In this document: one piece after another, positions 55,988-64,000 of the stretch
Layout: each line of letters begins with the position of its first letter
Position numbering within the stretch: the first letter of the stretch is position 1
DNA from: Ctena decussata
Lineage: Eukaryota > Mollusca > Bivalvia > Lucinida > Lucinidae
Assembly: GCA_963989385.1 (NCBI GenBank)
Contig: OZ022509.1
Location: 53,274,271-53,338,270, forward strand
Length of the DNA: 64,000 bases
Direction: 5' to 3'
Notes under the pieces: generated by a model
The model's database searches: none
Told to the model about the DNA's origin: nothing
What the model saw: only the letters and a program-made list of their open reading frames with translations
Made by a program: the position numbers and the translations under genes

Positions 55988-56205
55988 TCAGCTGCAACAC
56001 GGGAAAACCGACAAAGCCGCATGTGGGCCCAGCGAAGACTCAGACCTGCTTGGGAATCTGCATGGAGGTATTTAGACCCTTAGCTACCCTTTAGGTGCAC
56101 AGCAAAGAGTCTGATCAGACTGGGTGGCTGCCCAGGCTGATCTGAGTCTTCCCTGGCCCCATGTGCCACTTTAATGGTTTTGTCATGTTGCGGTCATATA
56201 TTTTC
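55988..56205. mobile_element. Palindromic MITE, GCAACACGGGAAAACCGAC variant
   Basis: GCGACACGACAAAACCAAC family, part of the left arm deleted. Confidence 0.7.
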
Positions 56206-56219
56206 ACTAACATTTATTT

Positions 56220-56440
56220 CTACTTTACATCGGTTAACACTAAAAAGCCCCAAAATGAAAATAGTTACATTTGGAAACAGCAGAGATCCAAATGTAGCAG
56301 CCACCACATCTGGATCTACATTGTTTGCCCTCTATTCTTTGAATTTTCCAACATGAAATAGCTTTGGCCAAAGTTTTATTTTGTAATTTTGCAGACGTAA
56401 ATTTTGCCGTCTGCTTTTTTTGGCAAGAGTTAAGACTTGA
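56220..56440. mobile_element. Long form of the hairpin element
   Basis: Shows the whole element around the hairpin: AACACTAAAAAGCCCCAAAA, hairpin, CCCTCTATTCTTTGAATT and TTTGCCGTCTGCTTTTTTTG. Confidence 0.65.
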
Positions 56441-56483
56441 CAGTCAAAGTCTTCCTTTTATATATCTAATATATGTATTCTTT

Positions 56484-57050
56484 ATGCACGCTTTTCCTGT
56501 GAACAATCACACTTTTTTATTCTGAAATACTTCTCACGAAAGTCATAGCTTATATACACCTTACAATAATGTAATACTGTTTATGCACACTTTTCTTGTG
56601 AACTGTCACGCAATGGTTTATTCTGAAACTCTTTCTGCAAAGTTCACTGCTTATATACACCGAACAATAATCTAATACCGTTTGTGCACACTTTTCTAGT
56701 GAACACTCACATGATGGTTTATTTGGAAACACTTTTCATAATGGTCACAGCTTGTTTTCATTTAACCCTATTGTGCTCAGAACAGCCAAAACTCTATGAG
56801 GTTTTGGCTGCTCTGAGTGCAGTAGGGTTGATAAAAATCTAACAATATCTAATACAGTTATGCATGCTTTTCTTGTCAACAGTCACAAGATGGTTTATTT
56901 GGAAACACTTTCCACAATGGTCAAAGCTTGTCATCACTTAACTTAATAATAATCTAACGATATCTAATACTGTTTATGCACCCTTTTCTTGTTTACAGTC
57001 ATGTAGGTTTATTCTGAAACACTTTTCATAATGGTCATAGCTTGTCATCA
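56484..57050 (-). pseudogene. Five degenerate tandem copies of a Z16 finger 2 half-exon
   Basis: Blocks at about 56484-56555, 56583-56655, 56683-56755, 56859-56930 and 56974-57045 each resemble the last 70 bp of Z16 (finger 2 helix, ...HKKSVHK tail) plus its 3' flank (AATATCTAATACAGTTT). None has finger 1 or an acceptor, and deletions break the frame. Spacing is about 100-115 bp except where a TTAA-flanked palindrome interrupts. The block is a fossil of repeated unequal crossover at the exon's 3' end. Confidence 0.7.
56762..56831. mobile_element. 70 bp TTAA palindrome among the Z16 relics
   Basis: TTAACCCTATTGTGCTCAG to GTAGGGTTGA. Confidence 0.7.
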
Positions 57051-57051
57051 C

Positions 57052-57121
57052 TTAACCCTTTTGCACTCAGAATAGCCAAAACTCTATTGAGTTTTGGCTG
57101 TTCTGAGTGAAATAGGGTTAA
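57052..57121. mobile_element. 70 bp TTAA palindrome 3' of Z16
   Basis: TTAACCCTTTTGCACTCAG to AATAGGGTTAA; ends 18 bp before the Z16 stop. Confidence 0.75.
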
Positions 57122-57138
57122 TAAAAACCTAACAATAT

Positions 57139-57350
57139 CTAATACAGTTTATGCACGCTTTTCTTGTGAACAGTCACATGATGGTTTATTCTGAAACTCT
57201 TTCCACAGAGGTCACAGCTGAACGGCTTTTCTCCCGTATGTATTCTCACATGACGCACAATGTCTCCCCGCTGAATAAAATACCGCTCGCAAAAACAGCA
57301 GGAAAATCTCTTGGTTCGGCTCGTTCTGTCCTCTATCCAGCCTCCCATAT
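57139..57350 (-). CDS. Z16: terminal exon with two C2H2 zinc fingers
   Basis: The acceptor TTTAATTTTTCCAG ends at 57351, phase 1 with ATG after the split codon. The spacer [16 protein letters not shown] leads to finger 1 ([21 protein letters not shown]), TGEKPFS, finger 2 (CDLCGKSFRINHHVTVHKKSVH, H-x4-H), the tail KLY and a TAG. Contacts are predicted as Q,G,D,R and I,H,H,V, so it differs from Z15 mainly at -1 of finger 1 and 6 of finger 2. AATAAA is embedded in finger 2 (plus 57185-57190). Five degenerate copies of its 3' half follow downstream (56484-57050). Confidence 0.87.
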
Positions 57351-57649
57351 CTGGAAAAATTAAAATACATGAATTTTCATGAAGCAAGGTCTTGCACTGC
57401 CATTTCTGTTGTCAGAAATTTACTTCTGAATATGAAAACCATTTTCCACTTTACACAAAGAGCTAGTTCTGTCAGCCTGACCTACTGGGGATCAAAAGAT
57501 AAACTGTCAAATTCAACTCACAGCGTAGTCTAAGAATTTAACCAACAATGAAAGTATTTTGTATTTTACATTCAGATGTGGTCAATATTGCATCTGACAC
57601 TTAAAGACAAAGAAAGGAATGCAGCAATACTGATAAATATCTTGGTTCG

Positions 57650-57790
57650 AGGTTATGAAACTTGAGAATAATCTCAAACTCAAAATAAAGCATACTGATT
57701 GGCTGCTTCCGAGCATGTGCTCGGAAGCAGCCAATCAGTGTGTTTTATTTTGAGTTTGAGAATGTACTCAAGTTTTATAACCTCTGGGCC
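57650..57790. repeat. Palindrome AACTCAAAATAAAGCA, copy 2
   Basis: Centre GAGCATGTGCTC; matches 50738-50882, including the GGGCCTGGT edge. Confidence 0.75.
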
Positions 57791-58013
57791 TGGTTTGCTA
57801 GATGAGTAAGGTATCTTATATTTACGAAAATAGGAAAGAAAGAGGAATTGTGCCCCCATCAAAGATTCTAAGTATCTTTCATGAGTCTACCATGCAAACA
57901 GAGAAATCAAGAGAATCACAGTTTGGCATCAAAAGGCTTGCCAACTGATGGTGAACACTGATTCTGCAGGATAAATTTTTCTATCCACATCTCACACTCC
58001 CTTGCAGAAACAT

Positions 58014-58258
58014 AAGAGCCGCGACACGACAAAATCAACTAAGTGGTTGTGCACACAGCGCAGACTCAGATCATCCTGGGCACCCGTCAAATCCAATCAG
58101 ACTCTTAAATAAGCGCTTAAAGAATCACTCAGGGTCTAAGCTACCTCCATGCGGACAGTGAAGACTGATCAAACTGGTGAAAGCCCAGGCTGATCTAAGT
58201 CTGCACTGGGCACACAACCACTTTGTTGTTGGTTGTCTCATGTCTTGGCTCATACAGA
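58014..58258. mobile_element. Palindromic MITE, GCGACACGACAAAATCAAC variant
   Basis: Full length, diverged. Confidence 0.72.
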
Positions 58259-58887
58259 AATGATGTTATTACAAAACAAACCAACAGTTGCGCTAAAGAC
58301 ACACTTCTTCTTGGTGCTGGTGGGGTGCATTTATTTGAGAAGGGCTTTTATTGGAAGAAATTGGGTTGTTAAATTTTGCAAACAGCATAGCTCTACACTT
58401 GCACTGATCTACACTGTTTGCCCACTAGTCTTTGAATTCTCAACATGATATTGTTTGTACTGGCAAAACGTTTTTAAACTTTGCAGACACAGGTGCTGTT
58501 GTCTGCCCTGTTGGTGCTCTCATATTTAAACAGAATAAATAAGAAATTAAATTAGCCATTCTACAAGACAATTCTAGTTGGTTTAAATGATATTTTATTC
58601 AAAATAAATTGCATACACAGTAAGTATTAGTTATAAAATAGACTACTGGGGTAATATAGAACATACAAAAAGAAATCATGTTTTGTGATGACATGATACT
58701 AGTTTCCTAAGTACACTGCCGTGTTTTTTTGTTGTTTGTTCCTTCCACCAGTTTTTGCAAGGGGTGACATGGACACGGTTTGCTTCCATGGAGGATGAAG
58801 CCCTTCCAAAAGTCTCATGACCCCTGTTGAAAAGGGCACAAAAATTGACAACTGCAAATTTGCTTTCCAACAGTGTGTGCGTTCATC

Positions 58888-59055
58888 ATATGAGCCACGA
58901 CACGAGAAAACCAACAAAATGGAATGTGCGCCCAGCGAAGACTCAGATCAGCCTGGGCATCCATCCAGTCTGACCAGACTCTTTGCTAAGCACTGAAAAG
59001 GTAGCCAAGGGTCTAGGCTAGCCACTTTGTTGGTTTTATCGTGTCTTGCTTCATA
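58888..59055. mobile_element. Palindromic MITE, deleted copy
   Basis: GCCACGACACGAGAAAACC left arm; most of the right arm missing. Confidence 0.65.
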
Positions 59056-59059
59056 TATA

Positions 59060-59440
59060 GTTAATTCTAATGCACTTACGAATGTAACGCGACGCAATAA
59101 GGTAAAAAATTTGCGACAGTAAATCCTATGATATACTGTTGCAAACCCAATGTCATTATAAAACGTCACTTCTGATTGGCTGACGTCTGATTTTACGTTG
59201 CTGAAAGCACTCGCGATGGGTGCAAAGTAGTACACTTTGAAAGGTGAAAATGTGAAAAAGTGCATTAGAATGAGGATAATAGTATTGAAAATTGTCATTT
59301 GGGGAGATAAATCGTCGGTTTTATGGTCGCAAATTGCGTTTTACGGCTCCTCTGGCGTGTCGCTGTAAAACGAAATTTCGGACCACAAAACCGACGATTT
59401 ACCTCCCCAAATGACAATTTTGAGTACAGTTATCCCCTAA
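59060..59440. mobile_element. Fold-back element, TCATTTGGGGAGATAAATC family, copy 2
   Basis: Homologous to 40004-40400 in reverse; palindrome around GGCTCCTCTGGCGTGTCG. Confidence 0.68.
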
Positions 59441-59577
59441 CTATAATACTGTCTGGACTCTGCCAGCCATATTACTGTAAATATTCAGTTATAAGATGGG
59501 GGTTTACCATTCCAAAATTACTGCAAATATGTAAATCTGTCTTGTGTAATTCTGCTATAAAATGGCTTTTCTCTTTC

Positions 59578-59905
59578 AAAACAATCCCCAAGATCTAGAT
59601 TCATCTTATAAGATGGATCCATCTTATAAGATGGATGTAGATCTTTGAGATTTTTTAAAAACAATCCCAAAGATCTAGATCCATCTTGTAAGATGGATTC
59701 ATCTTATAAGATGGATCTAGATCTTTGAGATTTTTTCAACACAATCCCTAAGAGATTTTAAAAACAATCCCAAAGATCTAGATCCATCTTGTAAGATGGA
59801 TTCATCTTATAAGATGGATCTAGATCTTTGAGATTTTTTCAACACAATCCCTAAGATCTAGATCCATCTTATAAGATGGATCTAGATCTTTGGGATAGTT
59901 TTTGG
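59578..59905. repeat. Cluster of nested GATCCATCTTATAAGATGG hairpins
   Basis: Four to five tandem or nested copies of the same palindrome, flanked by AAACAATCCCxAAGATC. Confidence 0.78.
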
Positions 59906-60675
59906 AAGGGAAGAATAACTGTCTTGTAACCAAAGAAATACAGTATTTCACATTGAATTTCATATCAAATTCATACAATAACTGAATACAGACAAAAAAT
60001 TTGAGGTAAAATTTTATGGGAAAGGCTCTCTACAGAAAACTTTGTATACCGTATACATGTGTTAGTTCAAAATCATCAATGCTTTGTCCCCTTTAAGAAA
60101 GTCATTCAAGCTTGGTTAAAGACAAATTTTCTCTTCTACATACAACACCCCACCCACCCCCTAGTCTTTATTGGTTTTATGACCCTGTTATCTCATTACC
60201 TATGTGAGAAAGAGTATTTCCTTTGACGAAATAGCAGTGTCACTGGACTGTTGCATAACCGAATTAGACACCCAATAAACAGGAATATTTGTCTTTAAAC
60301 GGCTTTTAAGGACATTCTCTAATAATGATACACCAAACTTTTTTTTTTCAACATAAAGGTGTATGGATACTCTGCAATGTTTTACCACAATTTTTAAAGG
60401 GAGACAACTCATTATGAGCCATCTCATCTGAATCTGCACTGTTTGCAAATTTAACTATTTCAATTTTTGGCGCTTTAAGGGTTAATAAGTTCAGACATGA
60501 TTCTGGTACACCAATCATTTCTACATGTACTTTACTCTTAGAGGAACAAAAACCTTTTTTGTTAAACAATTTCACTGAAAAGGAAGCAAAAAAACAAAAA
60601 AACAAAAAAAAAAACAGGTGAAGTTTCTTAACAATGATGTTAAAATATCGAGATGAACCCATTTACCTTAATCCT

Positions 60676-60901
60676 AAGATGTTTTAACCCATTCCATTCG
60701 AAATACCCCTTTAGGGGTATCTGGGCAAACAGTCTGGATCCAGATTAGGCCCCACAAACGTGGGCTGAGATCCAAACTTTTTGCTGCCTAGACATCATTT
60801 CTACAAGAGTTAGTAAGACCAATATTGTCAAAATATTCTTGAATTTTGATGCAGATGACAATTTCAGCAGACAAAAAAAATACCCAGAATGAAATGGGTT
60901 A
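60676..60901. mobile_element. TIR MITE with AACCCATTCCATT ends
   Basis: TTTTAACCCATTCCATTCG and GAATGAAATGGGTTAA, 226 bp, shortly 3' of Z17. Confidence 0.7.
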
Positions 60902-61175
60902 AGGAAGCTCACAAGTCTTTCATGTGCACTCACACTGGCAACCACAGTGTAAAGAAAAAAGTCATACTCATACAACAAATTTCTGAGGTCCTTCCAGAAG
61001 CTATCAGTGTTCCATGGTTTGAAAAAAATGCCAAAATCACCCCATGCTCCTTGATTTTGTCCCATACAGTACTCCCTACAATTATTTTTCTCTAACCTCC
61101 CAATCAAGAAAGTTTTATTTGCTCCCCAGCTCCCTATAAATAACTGCTGGTGCCAACCACCTCCCAGAAAGAAGG

Positions 61176-61423
61176 CTACCTTTCTCCCAAACTCCCCCAA
61201 ACCCCTTGCATGACATCATTTTTTGTATGCACTAGCATGTGGTTGACCAATTGATGTTTAATCCTGAATGCCTTGCCACAAATTTCACAATGGAATGGTC
61301 TCTCTCCCGTATGTATTCTCACATGACGAATTACATCTGTCTTGTTCTTAAAACTCCGCTCACATAAATTACACGCGAATTTCTTGATCCGAAAGGTTTG
61401 ATCTTTCCTCCAAAGTCCTGTGT
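61176..61423 (-). CDS. Z17: terminal exon with two C2H2 zinc fingers and a longer tail
   Basis: The acceptor TATTTTGTTGCAG ends at 61424, phase 1. The spacer TGLWRKDQTFRIKKFA leads to finger 1 (CNLCERSFKNKTDVIRHVRIH), TGERPFH, finger 2 (CEICGKAFRIKHQLVNHMLVH) and a tail TKNDVMQGVWGSLGER, longer than the usual 3-6 residues; the frame simply runs into flanking sequence before a TAG. Contacts are predicted as N,T,D,R and I,H,Q,N. It has no close paralogue in the window. Glu to Arg in the linker (TGERP) is a common natural variant. Confidence 0.86.
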
Positions 61424-61599
61424 CTGCAACAAAATATAACATATTAGCGAGATTACGGCTTTAACAGAGGTTTTGGTTTGACCTTCTAGTGCCATGCATG
61501 TCATTTATGCAACCGAGCATGTGCCATGATAAGGATTTCCATGTTTGTTTTATTTGTCAGTCACAGGGTGGCATAAAACTGTATTTCTAGATATTGTAA

Positions 61600-61800
61600 C
61601 CGTTTAAAATGCACATAAATGAATATGCAAACAGTTTAGATCCAGATGAGGTGGTTCATGATGTATCTACACTGTTCCCTCCCTCTATTCTTTGAATTCT
61701 CAATATGATATAGCTTGGCAAAAACCCTTTTAGAAATTTTGCAGCTGTAAATTTTTATGTCTGCTCTGCTGATGCTTTAAGGGTTTAAGATATAGGTTTA
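61600..61800. mobile_element. Hairpin element upstream of Z17
   Basis: Degraded hairpin (AGATCCAGATGAGGTGGTTC) plus CTCTATTCTTTGAATTCTC and TTTGCAGCTGTAAATTTTTA; about 206 nt upstream of the acceptor. A second, more degraded copy is at 61900-62110. Confidence 0.62.
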
Positions 61801-62832
61801 ACTCTAGGGTCATGCATTATAAGCACCTGTGCTACAAATCACAGTTTCAGTGCAGTGATTAGGACATGCATTCCTGCGTCTGTTTGTCAGATACAAATTA
61901 TACTTTTAACATGTTCAGTGCTAAAATAAAAATAATTGAATTAGCAAACAATATAGATCCAGAGGATGCAGCTAATAATGGGCCCCTTCTACTGGATCCA
62001 TAGTTTGTCCTCTATTCTTTGAAATCTCAATATGACATAGCTTGGAAAAATCCTTCTTGAAATTTTGCAGATGTAAATTTTGTCAGCTGCTCTTATGGTG
62101 CTTTAAGAGTTTAAGACATAGAGGTTTTGGTTTAACACTCTAGGCCATGCACAGTGTATGTGGTATAAGTCACTAATTTGGTGCCGTGATAAGGATCAGC
62201 ATTCCTATGTTTTATTTCTCAAACATTGCAGAAAACTGTATGTCTAGATATTTCAACACTTGCAGAACCAAAAGTACTGGTTGTTGAATTTGCAAACAGC
62301 ACTGTTCCATATGAGATGACTTGAAAATGAGCGGCCTTATCCGGATTATACCATTTGTCCTCTAGTCTTTAATTTTCAGTATGATACAGAACTGGTCTCA
62401 ACTTTCACAAATTCTCAATAAGATACACACAGTGACCTGAAAGTATACATCTACTAAATTTGTTCAATATAGCCATGAAATTTGGCCTCATATCCTATAC
62501 ACATCTAGTACCATATAGGAAGGAAATGCTTTCTGGGCAAAAAAGTAAAGGCTACCCTTATGATAAAAGGCGTGACGTGGTATGGTTTCTCTCAGCCTCC
62601 ATCTGTCTCCCTTAGCAAATGCTGATTATATATATGTGAACAAGCATAGAGCTTTATATATTTATTTCATGTTATTCCACATGACTGTATCCTTATAAAC
62701 AAGCATCCTTATTAAAACAGCAGAACTGTATGGCTTCTTCATATTGCGACCTTTCACTGTTTCTGACTGACTTACCGTATCTCTTCAGCTATAAGAATGG
62801 ATTGAGGATACGAATGGAGGGGGGATTCCCCT

Positions 62833-62905
62833 TTAAAGCAATCCCAAAAATCTAAATCTATCTCATCAGATGGATCTAGATTTTTAGGACTGTTTTGGAA
62901 GGAAA
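62833..62905. repeat. Hairpin, AAATCTATCTCATCAGATGG
   Basis: Diverged member of the GATCCATCTTATAAGATGG family. Confidence 0.65.
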
Positions 62906-63006
62906 AAAATGTTATAAAGCTGAATTACTCAAAACTGATTTAGCTATTAGGGTTCATCCTAGACTGTGATAGGTCCCATCTGATAACCAAGTAAATACAA
63001 TATTAT

Positions 63007-63212
63007 CAGAGCTACAGATAAGAGGGGATATTAGGAATAATTCAAAGATAATTTTTCTTATTTCTCATTGAAAACATATCTTTTGACCCCTCATTAGAAT
63101 CGTCTCGCCAAGACGATTCTAATGAGGGGTCACAATGTATGTTTCAATGGAAAAATAAGAAAAATTATCCCTAAATTATCCCTGTTACTCCTTCTTATCT
63201 GGAGCTCTGATT
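63007..63212. mobile_element. Palindromic MITE, GAGCTACAGATAAGAGG variant
   Basis: Same family as 101-343; centre CGTCTCGCCAAGACG; about 40 bp 3' of the Z18 stop. Confidence 0.75.
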
Positions 63213-63250
63213 ATACTCTTTTCCTGCAGGTGCAATTACATGTATATGTA

Positions 63251-63456
63251 TCATCTTGCAGTATGAACAAACATATGTGTTCTCATGTTATATTCCACAT
63301 TAAAACATTTTCCACAAACAGGACACTTGAACGGCTTCTCTCCGGTATGAACTCTCTCATGGCGAAGAACGTCAGTTCGTGACAGGAATCGTTTATCACA
63401 ATATCCACAAGAAAATTTTCGTTTTGTCTGTACTTTTCTCCAATCGCTGAACAAAC
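63251..63456 (-). CDS. Z18: terminal exon with two C2H2 zinc fingers
   Basis: The acceptor CTTTGATCTAGTTTCAG ends at 63457 and the exon begins GTTTGT, phase 1. The spacer LFSDWRKVQTKRKFS leads to finger 1 (CGYCDKRFLSRTDVLRHERVH), TGEKPFK, finger 2 (CPVCGKCFNVEYNMRTHMFVH), the tail TAR and a TGA. Contacts are predicted as S,T,D,R and V,Y,N,T, the most diverged finger 2 of the set. As the right-most exon on the minus strand it would be the first alternative reached by a transcript entering from beyond 64 kb. A mobile element ends about 18 nt upstream of the acceptor. Confidence 0.85.
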
Positions 63457-63473
63457 CTGAAACTAGATCAAAG

Positions 63474-63900
63474 AAATAGAGAAATCCATGTAAGTGTCTT
63501 TTGATATCCAGTTAATCGTCGAGCCTGATAAACCTGTTTTGGAGCCTGATAAACTTGATATCAAAGACACTTACATGATTTTCTATTTATCATGCACCAT
63601 TAGAAGATTTAAAGGTGTAAAGAGAATCGACCAAATGATAAGCAACACAGTTTTGTTTGAAACTGCTGACATCACAAATGGGTTATGATGTAAGAAAGTG
63701 ACATCATTTAACCAATCGAATCTAGTTACCACAGAGTCAGTGTCTGACACCATCAGTACAATTGTCTTCAGAGATTGCTTCTATAGGCATTGCCTGACAT
63801 CATTCACACAAGCAGTTCTACAGTGGCAGCTGCTCTATGTTATCATACCCTTGTTATCAAGCGGAAATTTCAGCAGATGCATTATCTATAATACTAAATA
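63474..63900. mobile_element. Fold-back element, GTGTCTTTTGATATC family, copy 3
   Basis: Its end lies about 18 nt upstream of the Z18 acceptor. The left palindrome is shortened (deleted centre). Confidence 0.68.
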
Positions 63901-64000
63901 AACGAAGTAACGCATAAACTGTAAAATTGGTGACATTTTCAAGCGTAATTTCTATACTGGTTCTTTCGCATATTGCTATCATTGATAATTTCGGTTAGCG

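Noticed and set aside
60745..61200. 151-codon minus-strand frame
   Set aside because: No domain, overlaps a TIR MITE and the Z17 3' region; composition looks noncoding.

Overview
This window looks like animal nuclear DNA, most likely from a mollusc and probably a bivalve. It is intron-like, AT-rich and packed with short palindromic (fold-back) elements, tRNA-derived SINEs and a 5'-truncated LINE tail. It has no bacterial gene layout. The taxon is my inference from the repeat landscape and cannot be fixed by eye. Numbers such as 'about 90 nt' are counted by hand.

The only coding sequence I can defend is a family of single exons, each encoding a pair of C2H2 zinc fingers and ending in a stop codon a few residues after the last histidine. 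I label them Z1 to Z18 by coordinate. Seventeen (Z2 to Z18) lie on the minus strand between 14.1 and 63.5 kb; Z1 lies alone on the plus strand at 8.56-8.92 kb. Fifteen are intact, and Z4, Z10 and Z12 are damaged. Every intact exon is preceded by a splice-acceptor-like sequence, and in each case the acceptor lies in phase 1. Apart from the weak 5'-exon candidate at about 10.15-10.30 kb, I found no promoter, first exon or BTB domain. The simplest reading is that these are interchangeable 3'-terminal exons of one transcription-factor gene whose common 5' exons lie beyond the right edge (upstream on the minus strand). This is the architecture known from Drosophila lola and mod(mdg4).

The exons fall into local duplication groups: Z2-Z3 (inside a segmental duplication), Z4-Z6, Z7-Z9, Z10-Z14 and Z15-Z16 (with five half-exon relics). 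Z17 and Z18 are more diverged singletons. Predicted DNA-contact residues differ between exons while the C2H2 scaffold and TGEKP-type linker are kept, so exon choice would change DNA specificity.

Unusual details are: acceptors in Z11-Z14 that regenerate a 5' splice-site consensus (CAG|GTGAG or CAG|GTGAA), Z10 with a second finger pair in frame behind a stop codon, Z6 with two in-frame acceptors, repeated hairpins 70-90 nt upstream of several acceptors, and a mobile element ending within about 25 nt of two acceptors. The remaining DNA is transposon-derived: about a dozen palindromic MITE families, TA- and TTAA-flanked elements, SINEs with clear target-site duplications, minisatellites, and arrays of 147, 168 and about 440 bp repeats.
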